A stretch of 8,722 bases of DNA from Actinomycetes bacterium (GCA_023457615.1 JAEWKY010000299.1:1-8722); one strand, 5' to 3'. Positions 1 to 6,320 are shown, counted from the first letter of the stretch. Notes: a model not told the origin generated them from the letters alone. Made by a program: numbers and translations.

Positions 1-187
1 CCGCGACGGCGCCCTCCGCGAACAGCGCGCCGTCGGTCGTCTCGCCCGGCAGCGCGACGAAGATCGAGCCCGGCCCGACGAGCCGGGAGTCGGTCTCGAC
101 GCTTCCCGACACGACGGTCGCGGCGTCGCCCCGCACGAGCGCACCGCCGAGCGCCTCCGCGATCTCGGCGAGCCCGAGGGCGATCAC
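1..187 (-). CDS. murF: MurF, UDP-MurNAc-tripeptide--D-Ala-D-Ala ligase (N-terminal part only)
   Basis: Only the first 62 codons are present; the gene continues past the left edge. The product starts MIALGLAEIAEALGGAL and continues with TDSRLVGPGSIFVALPGETTDG, the N-terminal Mur ligase domain pattern (a TDSR-type stretch, then a PGxxFVAL-type stretch) that recognises the UDP-MurNAc substrate. The ATPase domain lies outside the window. MurF is cytoplasmic and adds D-Ala-D-Ala to UDP-MurNAc-tripeptide, the last soluble step of precursor assembly. The GTG start at 187-185 overlaps the murE stop by four bases (GTGA), which implies translational coupling. A GAGG motif at 195-198, seven bases upstream, can serve as ribosome binding site. 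MurE and MurF share this N-terminal fold, but the position right after murE is the standard dcw place for murF. Confidence 0.9.
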   Translation of the reverse strand, partial: MIALGLAEIAEALGGALVRGDAATVVSGSVETDSRLVGPGSIFVALPGETTDGALFAEGAVA

Positions 188-1764
188 CAGCCGGCCTCGC
201 GCAGCGCCGCCCGGGCGAGCTCGCGGGCCGAGTAGGGCGTGCGCACGCCCTCGATGTCGCGGTAGTCCTGATGCCCGGGGCCGGCCCAGAGGATCGAGTC
301 GCCCTCCTTCGCGAGCCCGACGGCCGCGACGATCGCCGCCTCGGGCGGGCTCACCTCGAGCGTCTGCTCCGGCTGATCGGTCGCGAGCGCGGCCCCGGCG
401 AGCAGCTGGGTGCGGATCCGCTGCGGGTCCTCGAAGCGGGGGTGGTGGTCGGTGATGACGAGGATGTCGCTGCCCTGCGCCGCGACCCGTCCCATCTCGG
501 AGCGCTTGGTGGCATCCCGGTCGCCGTCGGCCCCGAAGAGCATGATCGTCTTGCCGGTCGTGAACTGCCGCACCGCGGCGAGGGTGTTCTCGAACGCGTC
601 GGGGCTGTGCCCGAAGTCGACGTACACCGAGGGGCCGCGGTCGCCCGAGACGCGCTCGGTGCGGCCGGGCAGGTAGGCGCGGATGCCGCCGTCGGCGTCG
701 AGCGCGGCGCCGATCGCCTCGAGCTCGAAGCCCGCCTCGACGAGCATGACGATGCCGAGCGCGGCGTTCGCGGCCATGTGCCAGCCGATGAGGGGCTCGC
801 GCGTGACGAGGCTGCGCCCCTCGGGTCCGCTCAGCCGGAACTCCGTGAAGGTCGGCGTCGCGTCGAGGATCTCGACCGTCCAGTCGGCGCCCTCGAGATC
901 GGCGGCGGAGGCGTGGCCGACCGTCGCGATCGTCGTGACCGGGATGCGCGCCTCCTCGACGACGCGGGCGCCCCAGGCCGTGTCGAGGCAGACGACCGCG
1001 CGCTTCGCGAGCTCGGGCTGGAAGAGCGGCAGCTTGGCCTGCAAGTAGCGCTCCATGGCCTGCTCGACCGTCTCGCCCGGATAGTCGTCGAGGTGGTCGT
1101 GACTGAGGTTCGTGAAGCCCGCGACGTCGAACAGCAGTCCGTCGACGCGGTGATGGGTGAGCGCCTGCGCGCTCACCTCGACCGCGACCGCGCGCACCCC
1201 GCTCTCGCGCATCCGGGCCAGGAGGGCGTGCATCTCGCTCGCCTCGGGGGTCGTCAGCCGGCTGACGATCGTCAGCTCGCCGATGTGACGCTCCGACGTC
1301 GACGAGAGGCCCGTGACGAGTCCGAGCTGCCGGAGCACCGCCTCGAGGAGGTACGACGTCGAGGTCTTGCCGTTCGTCCCCGTCGTGCCGAACAGCAGCG
1401 GCGGCTGCTCGCGCGTGCGGTAGACCCAGGCGGCGATCTCGCCGAGCGCGAGACGCGGGTCCTCGACGAGGAGGATCGGCAGCCCCGCGTCGGCCGCGAG
1501 CTCCGCCCCGTGGGCGTCGGTGAGGACGGCGACCGCGCCGCCCTCGCGCGCCTGCGCCGCGTAGGCGGCGCCGTGGCCCTTGAGCCCCTGGACGCCGACG
1601 AACAGGTCGCCGGGATGCAGGTCGGCCGTCGAGAGGGTCACGCCCGTGACCTCGAGGCCGTCGACGGCGCCGCGGTGCTCGATCCCGAACTCCTGCACGA
1701 AGCCGGCGAGCGAGCGGGGCGACGGGTGCTCGGGTCGGAGGACCGGGGGGATCCGGGAACTCAC
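184..1764 (-). CDS. murE: MurE, UDP-MurNAc-dipeptide ligase adding the third stem-peptide residue
   Basis: This 526-residue cytoplasmic Mur ligase joins a diamino acid (or other third residue) to UDP-MurNAc-dipeptide using ATP. The N-terminal substrate domain covers about residues 30-115. The ATPase P-loop GTTGTNGKT is at 126-134, the central-domain motif NLSHDHLDD at 219-227, the expected carbamylated lysine at K244 (LQAKLPLF), and the C-terminal domain runs from about 365. Three spots depart from the usual family sequence. The usual SSH reads SAQ at 198-200, the usual SRDHLDYH reads SHDHLDDY at 221-228, and the specificity motif that is DNPR in diaminopimelate-adding enzymes reads HHPR at 440-443. 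These suggest a non-standard peptidoglycan chemistry, but the amino acid added cannot be read from sequence alone. The start is GTG with GAGAGGAG about four bases upstream. The gene lies 28 bp after ftsI and overlaps murF. Confidence 0.95.
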   Translation of the reverse strand: MSSRIPPVLRPEHPSPRSLAGFVQEFGIEHRGAVDGLEVTGVTLSTADLHPGDLFVGVQGLKGHGAAYAAQAREGGAVAVLTDAHGAELAADAGLPILLVEDPRLALGEIAAWVYRTREQPPLLFGTTGTNGKTSTSYLLEAVLRQLGLVTGLSSTSERHIGELTIVSRLTTPEASEMHALLARMRESGVRAVAVEVSAQALTHHRVDGLLFDVAGFTNLSHDHLDDYPGETVEQAMERYLQAKLPLFQPELAKRAVVCLDTAWGARVVEEARIPVTTIATVGHASAADLEGADWTVEILDATPTFTEFRLSGPEGRSLVTREPLIGWHMAANAALGIVMLVEAGFELEAIGAALDADGGIRAYLPGRTERVSGDRGPSVYVDFGHSPDAFENTLAAVRQFTTGKTIMLFGADGDRDATKRSEMGRVAAQGSDILVITDHHPRFEDPQRIRTQLLAGAALATDQPEQTLEVSPPEAAIVAAVGLAKEGDSILWAGPGHQDYRDIEGVRTPYSARELARAALREAGW

Positions 1765-1792
1765 CCGACTCCTCTCTGCTGGGGCCTCCCGG

Positions 1793-3583
1793 CTACCAGG
1801 TGAGCGGGAGTTCGGGCGCCGCCTCCCTCGAGGGCTGCACCCGGAAGGTCTTGATGACCTGCTCCATGATCGCGTTGAACGTGGGAGCGGCGGCGGCGGA
1901 CGACTTCATGATATCGGGCTTGGCGAACGTGACCACGATCGCGTACTCGGGGGCGTCGGCGGGGAAGACGCCCGCGAGCGACACGATGCGCTCGGAGCCG
2001 TAGCGGCCGTTCTCGGCCACCTCGCCGGTTCCCGTCTTCGCGGCGAGACGGTAGTCCGGCACCGTGATCACCGAGCGGAGACCGCCCTGCGTCGCGACCG
2101 TCTCCATCATCTGCAGCGTCGTGTCGGCGGCGTATTCGCTGACCACGCGCTCGCCCGTCGCGACCGGCACGTCCGTCCAGGTGCCGTCGGGATGCTCGCA
2201 GCCCGACACGAGCGTGAGCGGCATCCGGACGCCCCCGTTGCCGAGGGTCTGGTAGAGGCTCACCATCTGCGCGCTCGTCGCCGTGATGCCCTGGCCGAAC
2301 ATCTGCGTCGCAGCCGTCACGGAGTCGCTCGCCGTCTCGCCGGGCGTGCGCACGAGGCCGTGGTTGCCGTCGACGTCCTCGCCGAGGAAGTCGACCGCGG
2401 TCGGCTGGCCGAAGCCGAACTTCTGGAAGTAGTCGTAGCGCTGCTGGAGCGTCAGCCGGTTGCTGAGCATGACCGTGCCGATGTTCGAGGAGTTCATGAG
2501 GATGCCGGTGGCGGTCCAGCGCAGGTCGCCGTGCGAGAAGACGTCGGTGATGTTCTCCCCCGCCGGCAGTCCCTCGGTGTAGTTGCCCGGCACGACGAGC
2601 TGGGTGTCCGGCGTGATGAGGCCCTGGTCGAGCAGTGCGGCGAACGCGACGGGCTTCATGATCGACCCCGGCTCGAACGGGGCGACGAAGCTGCGCGCTC
2701 CCGCGTCGTTCCGACCGACCGAGTTCAGGTCGTTGGGGTCGATCGAGGGCCAGTCGGCGGCGGCGACGATCTCACCGGTCGCGACGCGCACGACCATCGC
2801 CGTGCCCCAGTCGGCCCCGACCTCGGTGCCGCGCTCGGCGAGCTTCTGCTGCGCGAACCACTGGAGGTCGGCGTCGATCGTGAGGTGCACGGTGCCGCCG
2901 TCGGAGGGCTCCTTCTCGACCACGAGGCTGCCCGGCAGCCGCACCCCGTCGGCGCCGCGCTCGTAGGTGGACTCGCCGTTCTCGGCGGCGAGGCACTCGT
3001 CCCAGCGCCGCTCGGTGCCCGCGAGCGGCTCGTCGGCGCCGATGAAGCCGACGAGGTTGCCGGCGATCGCGCCGCTCGGATAGATCCGGGACGGCCGCAT
3101 GTCGGAGTAGACCCAGCCGATGTCGAGGTCCCACACGGCCGTGAAGGTGTCGAGATCGACCGCCTTGACCAGGTAGGCGAACAGCGACTCGCGGTCGGCC
3201 TCGAGCGCCGCCTGCAGGTCGGCGGCGACCGCGCCGGTGAGCTCGGCGATCTTCGCGATCGCCTCGGTGGTCGGCACGTCGACGCGCGCGCCGTCGACCA
3301 TCATCGCGGTGCGCCCGGTCTCCCAGTCGACGTTCGCGGGCGCGGCCGTGATGTCGTAGCGCTCGACGCTGTCGGCGAGCGCGGTGCCGTTCGCGTCGAC
3401 GATGCTCCCGCGCTCGCCGTAGGTCGGCACCGCGATCGTGCGCCGCGACTCGGCCGCGGTCGTGAGCTCCTCGGCGCGCACGACCTGCAGGTCGACGAGC
3501 CTCACGATGAAGACCGCGATGATCGCGAGCACCACGATCATGGTCAGCCGGAGGCGGCCGGCGGTGATCCGGGCGGAGGTCAT
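1793..3583 (-). CDS. ftsI: FtsI / PBP3, septal class B penicillin-binding protein (transpeptidase)
   Basis: This 596-residue monofunctional D,D-transpeptidase cross-links septal peptidoglycan outside the membrane and works with FtsW at the division site. Residues 1-12 are a short basic cytoplasmic tail, and about 13-31 form the membrane anchor. The PBP dimer domain follows, beginning around the RGSIVDANGTALA motif at 58-70. The transpeptidase domain carries all three catalytic motifs: SIMK at 307-310 (nucleophile S307), SSN at 365-367, and KTG at 516-518. Length is normal for an actinobacterial FtsI. The ATG start is preceded by AGGA about ten bases upstream. It follows the ftsL-like gene by 22 bp and precedes murE by 28 bp, so it is probably cotranscribed. 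Rod-elongation class B PBPs share the fold, but the dcw position supports the septal assignment. Confidence 0.95.
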   Translation of the reverse strand: MTSARITAGRLRLTMIVVLAIIAVFIVRLVDLQVVRAEELTTAAESRRTIAVPTYGERGSIVDANGTALADSVERYDITAAPANVDWETGRTAMMVDGARVDVPTTEAIAKIAELTGAVAADLQAALEADRESLFAYLVKAVDLDTFTAVWDLDIGWVYSDMRPSRIYPSGAIAGNLVGFIGADEPLAGTERRWDECLAAENGESTYERGADGVRLPGSLVVEKEPSDGGTVHLTIDADLQWFAQQKLAERGTEVGADWGTAMVVRVATGEIVAAADWPSIDPNDLNSVGRNDAGARSFVAPFEPGSIMKPVAFAALLDQGLITPDTQLVVPGNYTEGLPAGENITDVFSHGDLRWTATGILMNSSNIGTVMLSNRLTLQQRYDYFQKFGFGQPTAVDFLGEDVDGNHGLVRTPGETASDSVTAATQMFGQGITATSAQMVSLYQTLGNGGVRMPLTLVSGCEHPDGTWTDVPVATGERVVSEYAADTTLQMMETVATQGGLRSVITVPDYRLAAKTGTGEVAENGRYGSERIVSLAGVFPADAPEYAIVVTFAKPDIMKSSAAAAPTFNAIMEQVIKTFRVQPSREAAPELPLTW

Positions 3584-3605
3584 GGCGGTGTCGTCCTACG
3601 GCGGC

Positions 3606-4172
3606 TCAGCGGGAGGTGGGCGAGGGGATCGTCCCAGTCGACGTCGGCGGCGCGGCGGTCGACCCGCCGGTTCCCGAGGAACCCGCAGCTTCGCCCGAGC
3701 CGGGCTGCCGGTCGACGAGCGTCGGCGCGACGAGCAGCGAGTTGCCGATCTGGTTGCCCGAGGAGCCCGTGAGCGAGCCTCCCGCGGGGGTCGGGTTCCC
3801 GCTCACGGCCCCGGTCGTGAGGTCGAGGAAGACGGGGTTGCCGCTCGCGATCATGCCGAGATGCTCGGCGTTCGCGGTCAGGTTCTGCGTCGAGGAGAGC
3901 ACCTCGAGCCGCTCGGTGAGCGCCTGCTCCTGCCGCTGCAGGTCGCGCTGCGCGCGCTGCAGGTCGGAGATCCGGTAGGCGCCGTCGGCGAGGACGATGC
4001 TCAGCAGCAGCTGGGCCAGCAGGATCGCGCCGATGCCGGCCATCGTGACGACGGCCGGCAGGAGGCGCGGACGGGCCCGGCGCTGGGCGCGGGTGGGGGC
4101 GACCTCGAGGTGCCGTCGGGGCTGCTGGGGCGCGCGGACGGGACGCGGGGACGCGAGCGGGAGAGCGCTCAT
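3606..4172 (-). CDS. ftsL: FtsL-like septal bitopic membrane protein with a long low-complexity tail
   Basis: The 188-residue product has a basic, proline- and arginine-rich cytoplasmic segment (1-38) and one membrane helix (about 39-63, rich in A/L/I/V). A heptad-like coiled coil follows (about 67-95; ISDLQRAQRDLQRQEQAL). A conserved-looking stretch at 99-118 (TANAEHLGMIASGNPVFLDL) resembles the end of the FtsL/DivIC coiled-coil region in Actinobacteria. Residues 120-188 are a Gly/Ser/Thr/Pro-rich, probably disordered extracytoplasmic tail. FtsL pairs with FtsB/DivIC and helps recruit and activate FtsWI. The call rests on topology and position between rsmH and ftsI, because FtsL sequences diverge strongly. 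The ATG overlaps the rsmH stop as ATGA, with GGAAGG at 4180-4185 as ribosome binding site. The same frame is open far upstream to 5168, but that extension only shadows rsmH. Confidence 0.85.
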   Translation of the reverse strand: MSALPLASPRPVRAPQQPRRHLEVAPTRAQRRARPRLLPAVVTMAGIGAILLAQLLLSIVLADGAYRISDLQRAQRDLQRQEQALTERLEVLSSTQNLTANAEHLGMIASGNPVFLDLTTGAVSGNPTPAGGSLTGSSGNQIGNSLLVAPTLVDRQPGSGEAAGSSGTGGSTAAPPTSTGTIPSPTSR

Positions 4173-5149
4173 GCGGCTGCCTTCCGGAGACGTTCGGCCG
4201 CGCGGAGGCGGACCGGGGTGGCACGGGGATTGCGGGACTTCTCCTCGTCGGAGGCGAGCTCCGCACCGCGGACGAGGAGCCGGAGCTCGGGGGCGTGCTC
4301 GGGAAGCTCGACGGGGAGGCCGCGCGGGGCGGTCGAGACGGCGCGCGACTGGAGCTCCCGCTTGACGATGCGGTCCTCGAGCGACTGGTAGGAGAGCACG
4401 ACGATGCGGCCGCCCACCTCGAGGGAGTCGAGGGCGTCCGGGAGGGTGCGCGCGAGCACGTCGAGCTCGCCGTTCACCTCGACGCGCAGCGCCTGGAAGA
4501 CGCGCTTCGCCGGATGTCCGGCGTTCTTCACCGCCGCGGGCGTCGCATCCTGGAGGAGGTCGACGAGCTGAGCCGAGGTCGCGATCGCCCCCGAGCTGCG
4601 GGCGCCGACGATCGCCCGGGCGTAGCGCGCGGCGAGCTTCTCCTCGCCGTACTCCTGGAAGATGCGGCGCAGCGAGCCCTCGTCGTACTCGGCGAGGATG
4701 CGTGCCGCCGTGAGCGGGGCGGTCGGGTCCATCCGCATGTCGAGCGCGGCGTCGCGCGCGTAGGAGAAGCCCCGGTCGACGCGGTCGAGCTGCATCGACG
4801 ACACGCCGAGGTCGTACAGGATGCCGCTCACCGCCGGGATGCCGAGATCGGCGAGCACGGTCGGGAGCGCATCCGACACCGCGTGCACGAGGTGCGTGCG
4901 CCCGGCGAACGGCCGCAGCCGCTCCCCCGCCAGGCGCAGCGCCTCCGGATCCCGGTCGATCCCGACCAGGGTGAGTTCGGGGAAGCGACGGAGGAAGGCC
5001 TCGGCGTGGCCGCCGAGACCCAGCGTGCCGTCGACGAGCACGGCGTCCGGCCGCGTGAGCGCGGGACCCAGGAGGTCGAGGCAGCGCTCGAGCATCACGG
5101 GCGTGTGCAGGGCGTCGCCCGCGGCGTCGGTGTCGAGGGTGTCGGTCAT
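4169..5149 (-). CDS. rsmH: RsmH (MraW), 16S rRNA cytosine-1402 N4-methyltransferase
   Basis: The 326-residue SAM-dependent enzyme methylates N4 of C1402 in the decoding centre of 16S rRNA. Visible motifs are HTPVML (15-20), the SAM-binding DGTLGLGGH (40-48), the acidic IDRDPEAL (64-71), DLGVSS (113-118), DMRMD (137-141), FQALRVEVNGEL (218-229) and SYQSLEDRIVK (253-263). Length is typical. I chose the ATG at 5149 because family members usually start some 5-15 residues before HxPV. The frame stays open to an ATG at 5239, only 11 bases from the mraZ stop, but those 30 extra residues look non-conserved. Neither start has a good ribosome binding site; see the leader ORF at 5146-5184 for a possible explanation. 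The stop overlaps the ftsL start by four bases. Confidence 0.95.
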   Translation of the reverse strand: MTDTLDTDAAGDALHTPVMLERCLDLLGPALTRPDAVLVDGTLGLGGHAEAFLRRFPELTLVGIDRDPEALRLAGERLRPFAGRTHLVHAVSDALPTVLADLGIPAVSGILYDLGVSSMQLDRVDRGFSYARDAALDMRMDPTAPLTAARILAEYDEGSLRRIFQEYGEEKLAARYARAIVGARSSGAIATSAQLVDLLQDATPAAVKNAGHPAKRVFQALRVEVNGELDVLARTLPDALDSLEVGGRIVVLSYQSLEDRIVKRELQSRAVSTAPRGLPVELPEHAPELRLLVRGAELASDEEKSRNPRATPVRLRAAERLRKAAA

Positions 5150-5184
5150 GGCGAGGGGCCCGGTCCACGGGATCCGATCCCCAT
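5146..5184 (-). CDS. Possible 12-codon leader ORF coupled to rsmH
   Basis: An ATG at 5184-5182 opens a 12-codon frame (MGIGSRGPGPSP) whose TGA at 5148-5146 overlaps the rsmH ATG in an ATGA arrangement. The same junction type is used at rsmH-ftsL, and murE-murF uses GTGA. A GGAGG lies 13 bases upstream of this ATG (5198-5202), and an AGG nine bases upstream. The rsmH ATG itself has no convincing ribosome binding site, so ribosomes finishing this frame could reinitiate on rsmH. This is inference: a frame this short is easily open by chance in GC-rich DNA, and nothing shows that it is translated. Confidence 0.3.
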   Translation of the reverse strand: MGIGSRGPGPSP

Positions 5185-5193
5185 CCGCTGCGA

Positions 5194-5218
5194 CCTGCCT
5201 CCGGGGAAGTGAGGCAGG
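5194..5218 (-). promoter_or_regulatory. Hairpin in the mraZ-rsmH intercistronic leader
   Basis: CCTGCCTC (5194-5201) and GAGGCAGG (5211-5218) are perfect 8-bp inverted repeats around a 9-base loop. In the minus-strand transcript the 3' arm carries most of the GGAGG at 5198-5202, the only strong ribosome binding sequence in the gap. The stem could therefore control access to it or protect a processed mRNA end. There is no following U-tract, so it does not look like an intrinsic terminator. Confidence 0.4.
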
Positions 5219-5249
5219 GTGCGCGGCTGAGGGTCGCATCCCGAGGTGC

Positions 5250-5681
5250 TCAGAAGAGGCCCGCGATCACCTCCCCGTCAGCGGCGGCGTACCCGGACTC
5301 GGTCGCGGTGTAGAACTCGTCCCAGGCCGCGGTGTCCCAGATCTCGGCACGCGTCCCGGCGCCGATCATCGTGAGCTCGCGGTCGAGGCCCGCGTACTCG
5401 CGGAGCATCGCCGGCACGGTGACGCGGCGCTGCTTGTCGGGGATCTCCTGCGTGGCGCCGGAGAGGAAGAGGCGGATGTAGTCGCGCCCCTCCTTCGTCG
5501 TGACGGGCGCGCTGGCCATGCGCTCGTGCACCTTCTCGAACTCGCGCTCGCTGTAGACGAAGACGCAGCGGTCGACGCCGCGGGTCATCACGAGGCCGCC
5601 GGAGAACTCGTCCCAGAACTTGGCCGGGAGGACGACACGGCCCTTCTCGTCGAGCTTCGGAGCGAAGGTCCCGAGCAACAC
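5250..5681 (-). CDS. mraZ: MraZ, AbrB-fold transcriptional regulator of the dcw operon
   Basis: This 143-residue protein is made of two tandem AbrB-like half-domains. Both DXXXR signatures are present: DEKGR at 11-15 within LDEKGRVVLPAKF, and DKQRR at 82-86 within PDKQRRVTVPAMLREYAGL. In many family members the fourth residue of the second motif is glycine (DxQGR); here it is arginine (R85). MraZ forms rings and binds direct repeats upstream of its own gene; in characterised bacteria it regulates the dcw operon. The start is GTG at 5681-5679, giving MLLGTF, and is well supported by GGGGGAGG at 5688-5695 with seven bases between. It is the first gene of the minus-strand operon and sits just downstream of the repeat array at 5725-5771. 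Confidence 0.95.
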   Translation of the reverse strand: MLLGTFAPKLDEKGRVVLPAKFWDEFSGGLVMTRGVDRCVFVYSEREFEKVHERMASAPVTTKEGRDYIRLFLSGATQEIPDKQRRVTVPAMLREYAGLDRELTMIGAGTRAEIWDTAAWDEFYTATESGYAAADGEVIAGLF

Positions 5682-5724
5682 GTGGCCACCTCCCCCTTAC
5701 TCCGGCCAGACTGCGAGGTTGGAA

Positions 5725-5771
5725 CCACTTTACTCCACTTTCCTCCCCAGACAACCACTTTGCGCCCCAAT
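5725..5771 (-). promoter_or_regulatory. MraZ box array: five heptamers at exact 10-bp spacing
   Basis: On the minus strand, reading towards mraZ, the heptamers are ATTGGGG (5765-5771), AAAGTGG (5755-5761), TCTGGGG (5745-5751), AAAGTGG (5735-5741) and AAAGTGG (5725-5731). Three are identical, and all five keep G-N-G-G at positions 4-7. Spacing is exactly 10 bp, one helical turn, so a ring-shaped MraZ oligomer could contact one face of the DNA. TGGGG resembles the E. coli MraZ repeat (TGGGN every 10 bp), and AAAGTGG resembles the box reported for Mollicutes; both comparisons are from memory. The array covers the predicted mraZ promoter, which fits autorepression. Confidence 0.85.
5727..5754 (-). 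promoter_or_regulatory. Predicted mraZ/dcw operon promoter
   Basis: A -35-like TTGTCT (5754-5749) and a -10-like TAAAGT (5732-5727) are separated by 16 bp; each matches the housekeeping consensus at four of six positions. Transcription would start near 5720, giving a leader of about 40 bases that contains the mraZ ribosome binding site. Both hexamers lie inside the MraZ box array, so a bound MraZ ring would block RNA polymerase. The hexamers are weak, so the exact position is uncertain. Confidence 0.45.
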
Positions 5772-5782
5772 CGCTCCCCTGA

Positions 5783-5799
5783 CACCCCCTCGGGGGGTG
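5783..5799. repeat. GC-rich perfect palindrome upstream of the MraZ boxes
   Basis: CACCCCC (5783-5789) and GGGGGTG (5793-5799) form a 7-bp inverted repeat around TCG. It lies between the DUF3040 terminator and the MraZ boxes. No T-tract follows on either strand, so it is not a canonical terminator. It could be a protein-binding site or simple G/C-rich sequence. Confidence 0.3.
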
Positions 5800-5847
5800 A
5801 GCGGGGGCGCGTCGACCAGGGCTCGCGGCCGTCAGCTCGAGGGCACG

Positions 5848-5876
5848 AAAAAAAGGCCGCCCCGAGGGGCGGCCTT
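5848..5876 (-). terminator. Intrinsic terminator after the DUF3040 gene
   Basis: On the minus strand a 10-bp stem, AAGGCCGCCC (5876-5867) pairing with GGGCGGCCTT (5862-5853), closes a four-base loop and runs into seven T residues (5854-5848). This is a textbook Rho-independent terminator. It begins 25 bases after the DUF3040 stop and keeps that transcript from entering the mraZ operon, which therefore depends on its own promoter. Confidence 0.92.
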
Positions 5877-5901
5877 CGTCAGATGCGGAGCGGGAGGGGG
5901 G

Positions 5902-6258
5902 TCAGTCCTGCTCGCGGCGCGGATCCCAGCGCTCGTTGACGGAGTCGAAGAGACCCGGGCGGCGGGCACCCGCGTCGCGCGCGTCGCGCGGCACGGTGAG
6001 CCGGCGCGGCGGGGCGAACCCGAGCATCGCGCCGAGGAACATCACGGCGAAGCCCGCGACGCCGACGAGCGGCAGCTGCACGACGACGCCCACGATGAGC
6101 AGCGCGATCCCGACGACACCGGCGACGATCGCGAGGGCGATGGCGGTGTGACTCGCGCGGAGCCGACGGCCCACCGTCGCGACGTCATCGGCGTCGTGAT
6201 GGTAGAGACTGCGCTCCATCTCGTCGAGGAGGCGCTGCTCCTGCTCGGAAAGTGGCAT
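5902..6258 (-). CDS. DUF3040 family two-helix membrane protein
   Basis: The 118-residue product starts MPLSEQEQRLLDEMERSL, the hallmark opening of the actinobacterial DUF3040 family. An acidic, probably amphipathic cytoplasmic helix (1-20) is followed by two membrane helices at about 39-60 and 62-81, joined by a very short turn. The charged cytoplasmic tail (84-118) is rich in Arg and Asp. Both ends should therefore be cytoplasmic. The function is unknown. The family commonly lies beside mraZ in Actinobacteria (Rv2169c in M. tuberculosis, from memory), which suggests a link to envelope or division but does not prove it. The ATG start is supported by AAGGAG five bases upstream. It is a single-gene unit with its own terminator and a likely promoter at 6286-6291. 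Confidence 0.9.
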   Translation of the reverse strand: MPLSEQEQRLLDEMERSLYHHDADDVATVGRRLRASHTAIALAIVAGVVGIALLIVGVVVQLPLVGVAGFAVMFLGAMLGFAPPRRLTVPRDARDAGARRPGLFDSVNERWDPRREQD

Positions 6259-6285
6259 GTGGTCTCCTTGTGCCGCGAGGAATTC

Positions 6286-6291
6286 ATTGTA
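6286..6291 (-). promoter_or_regulatory. -10 element of the DUF3040 gene
   Basis: TACAAT on the minus strand matches the TATAAT consensus at five of six positions. It would start transcription near 6279, about 20 bases before the ATG, which leaves room for the AAGGAG ribosome binding site. No recognisable -35 hexamer lies at the usual distance; the bases there read ACCCTA. Confidence 0.5.
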
Positions 6292-6314
6292 GGACCCCCG
6301 CCCGCGGATAGGGT
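6287..6314 (+). promoter_or_regulatory. Predicted promoter of the prenyl synthase, giving a leaderless mRNA
   Basis: TAGGGT (6309-6314) fits the actinobacterial TANNNT -10 pattern. A weak -35, TTGTAG (6287-6292), lies 16 bp upstream. Transcription starting seven bases after the -10 would begin exactly on the GTG at 6321. No ribosome binding site is visible before that GTG, which fits a leaderless transcript. The -35 shares its bases with the DUF3040 -10 on the other strand. Confidence 0.45.
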
Positions 6315-6320
6315 AGGCGC

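Noticed and set aside
1580..3772. A 730-codon open frame on the plus strand antisense to ftsI, and similar long frames opposite murE (271-1803) and rsmH (4295-5212).
   Set aside because: The translations are Arg/Gly/Ala/Asp-rich with no recognisable domain. Such frames arise on the strand opposite real genes in GC-rich DNA, where stop codons are rare. ftsI, murE and rsmH account for the sequence with full family motifs.
3606..5168. A 520-codon minus-strand frame reading through rsmH into ftsL, looking like a fusion protein.
   Set aside because: Its first two thirds are an out-of-frame reading of rsmH. The real ftsL start is the ATG at 4172 with a ribosome binding site and an ATGA junction.
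5783..5799. The GC palindrome as a second terminator backing up the one at 5848-5876.
   Set aside because: There is no T-tract on either side, and the stem is almost pure G/C runs that can arise by chance here.
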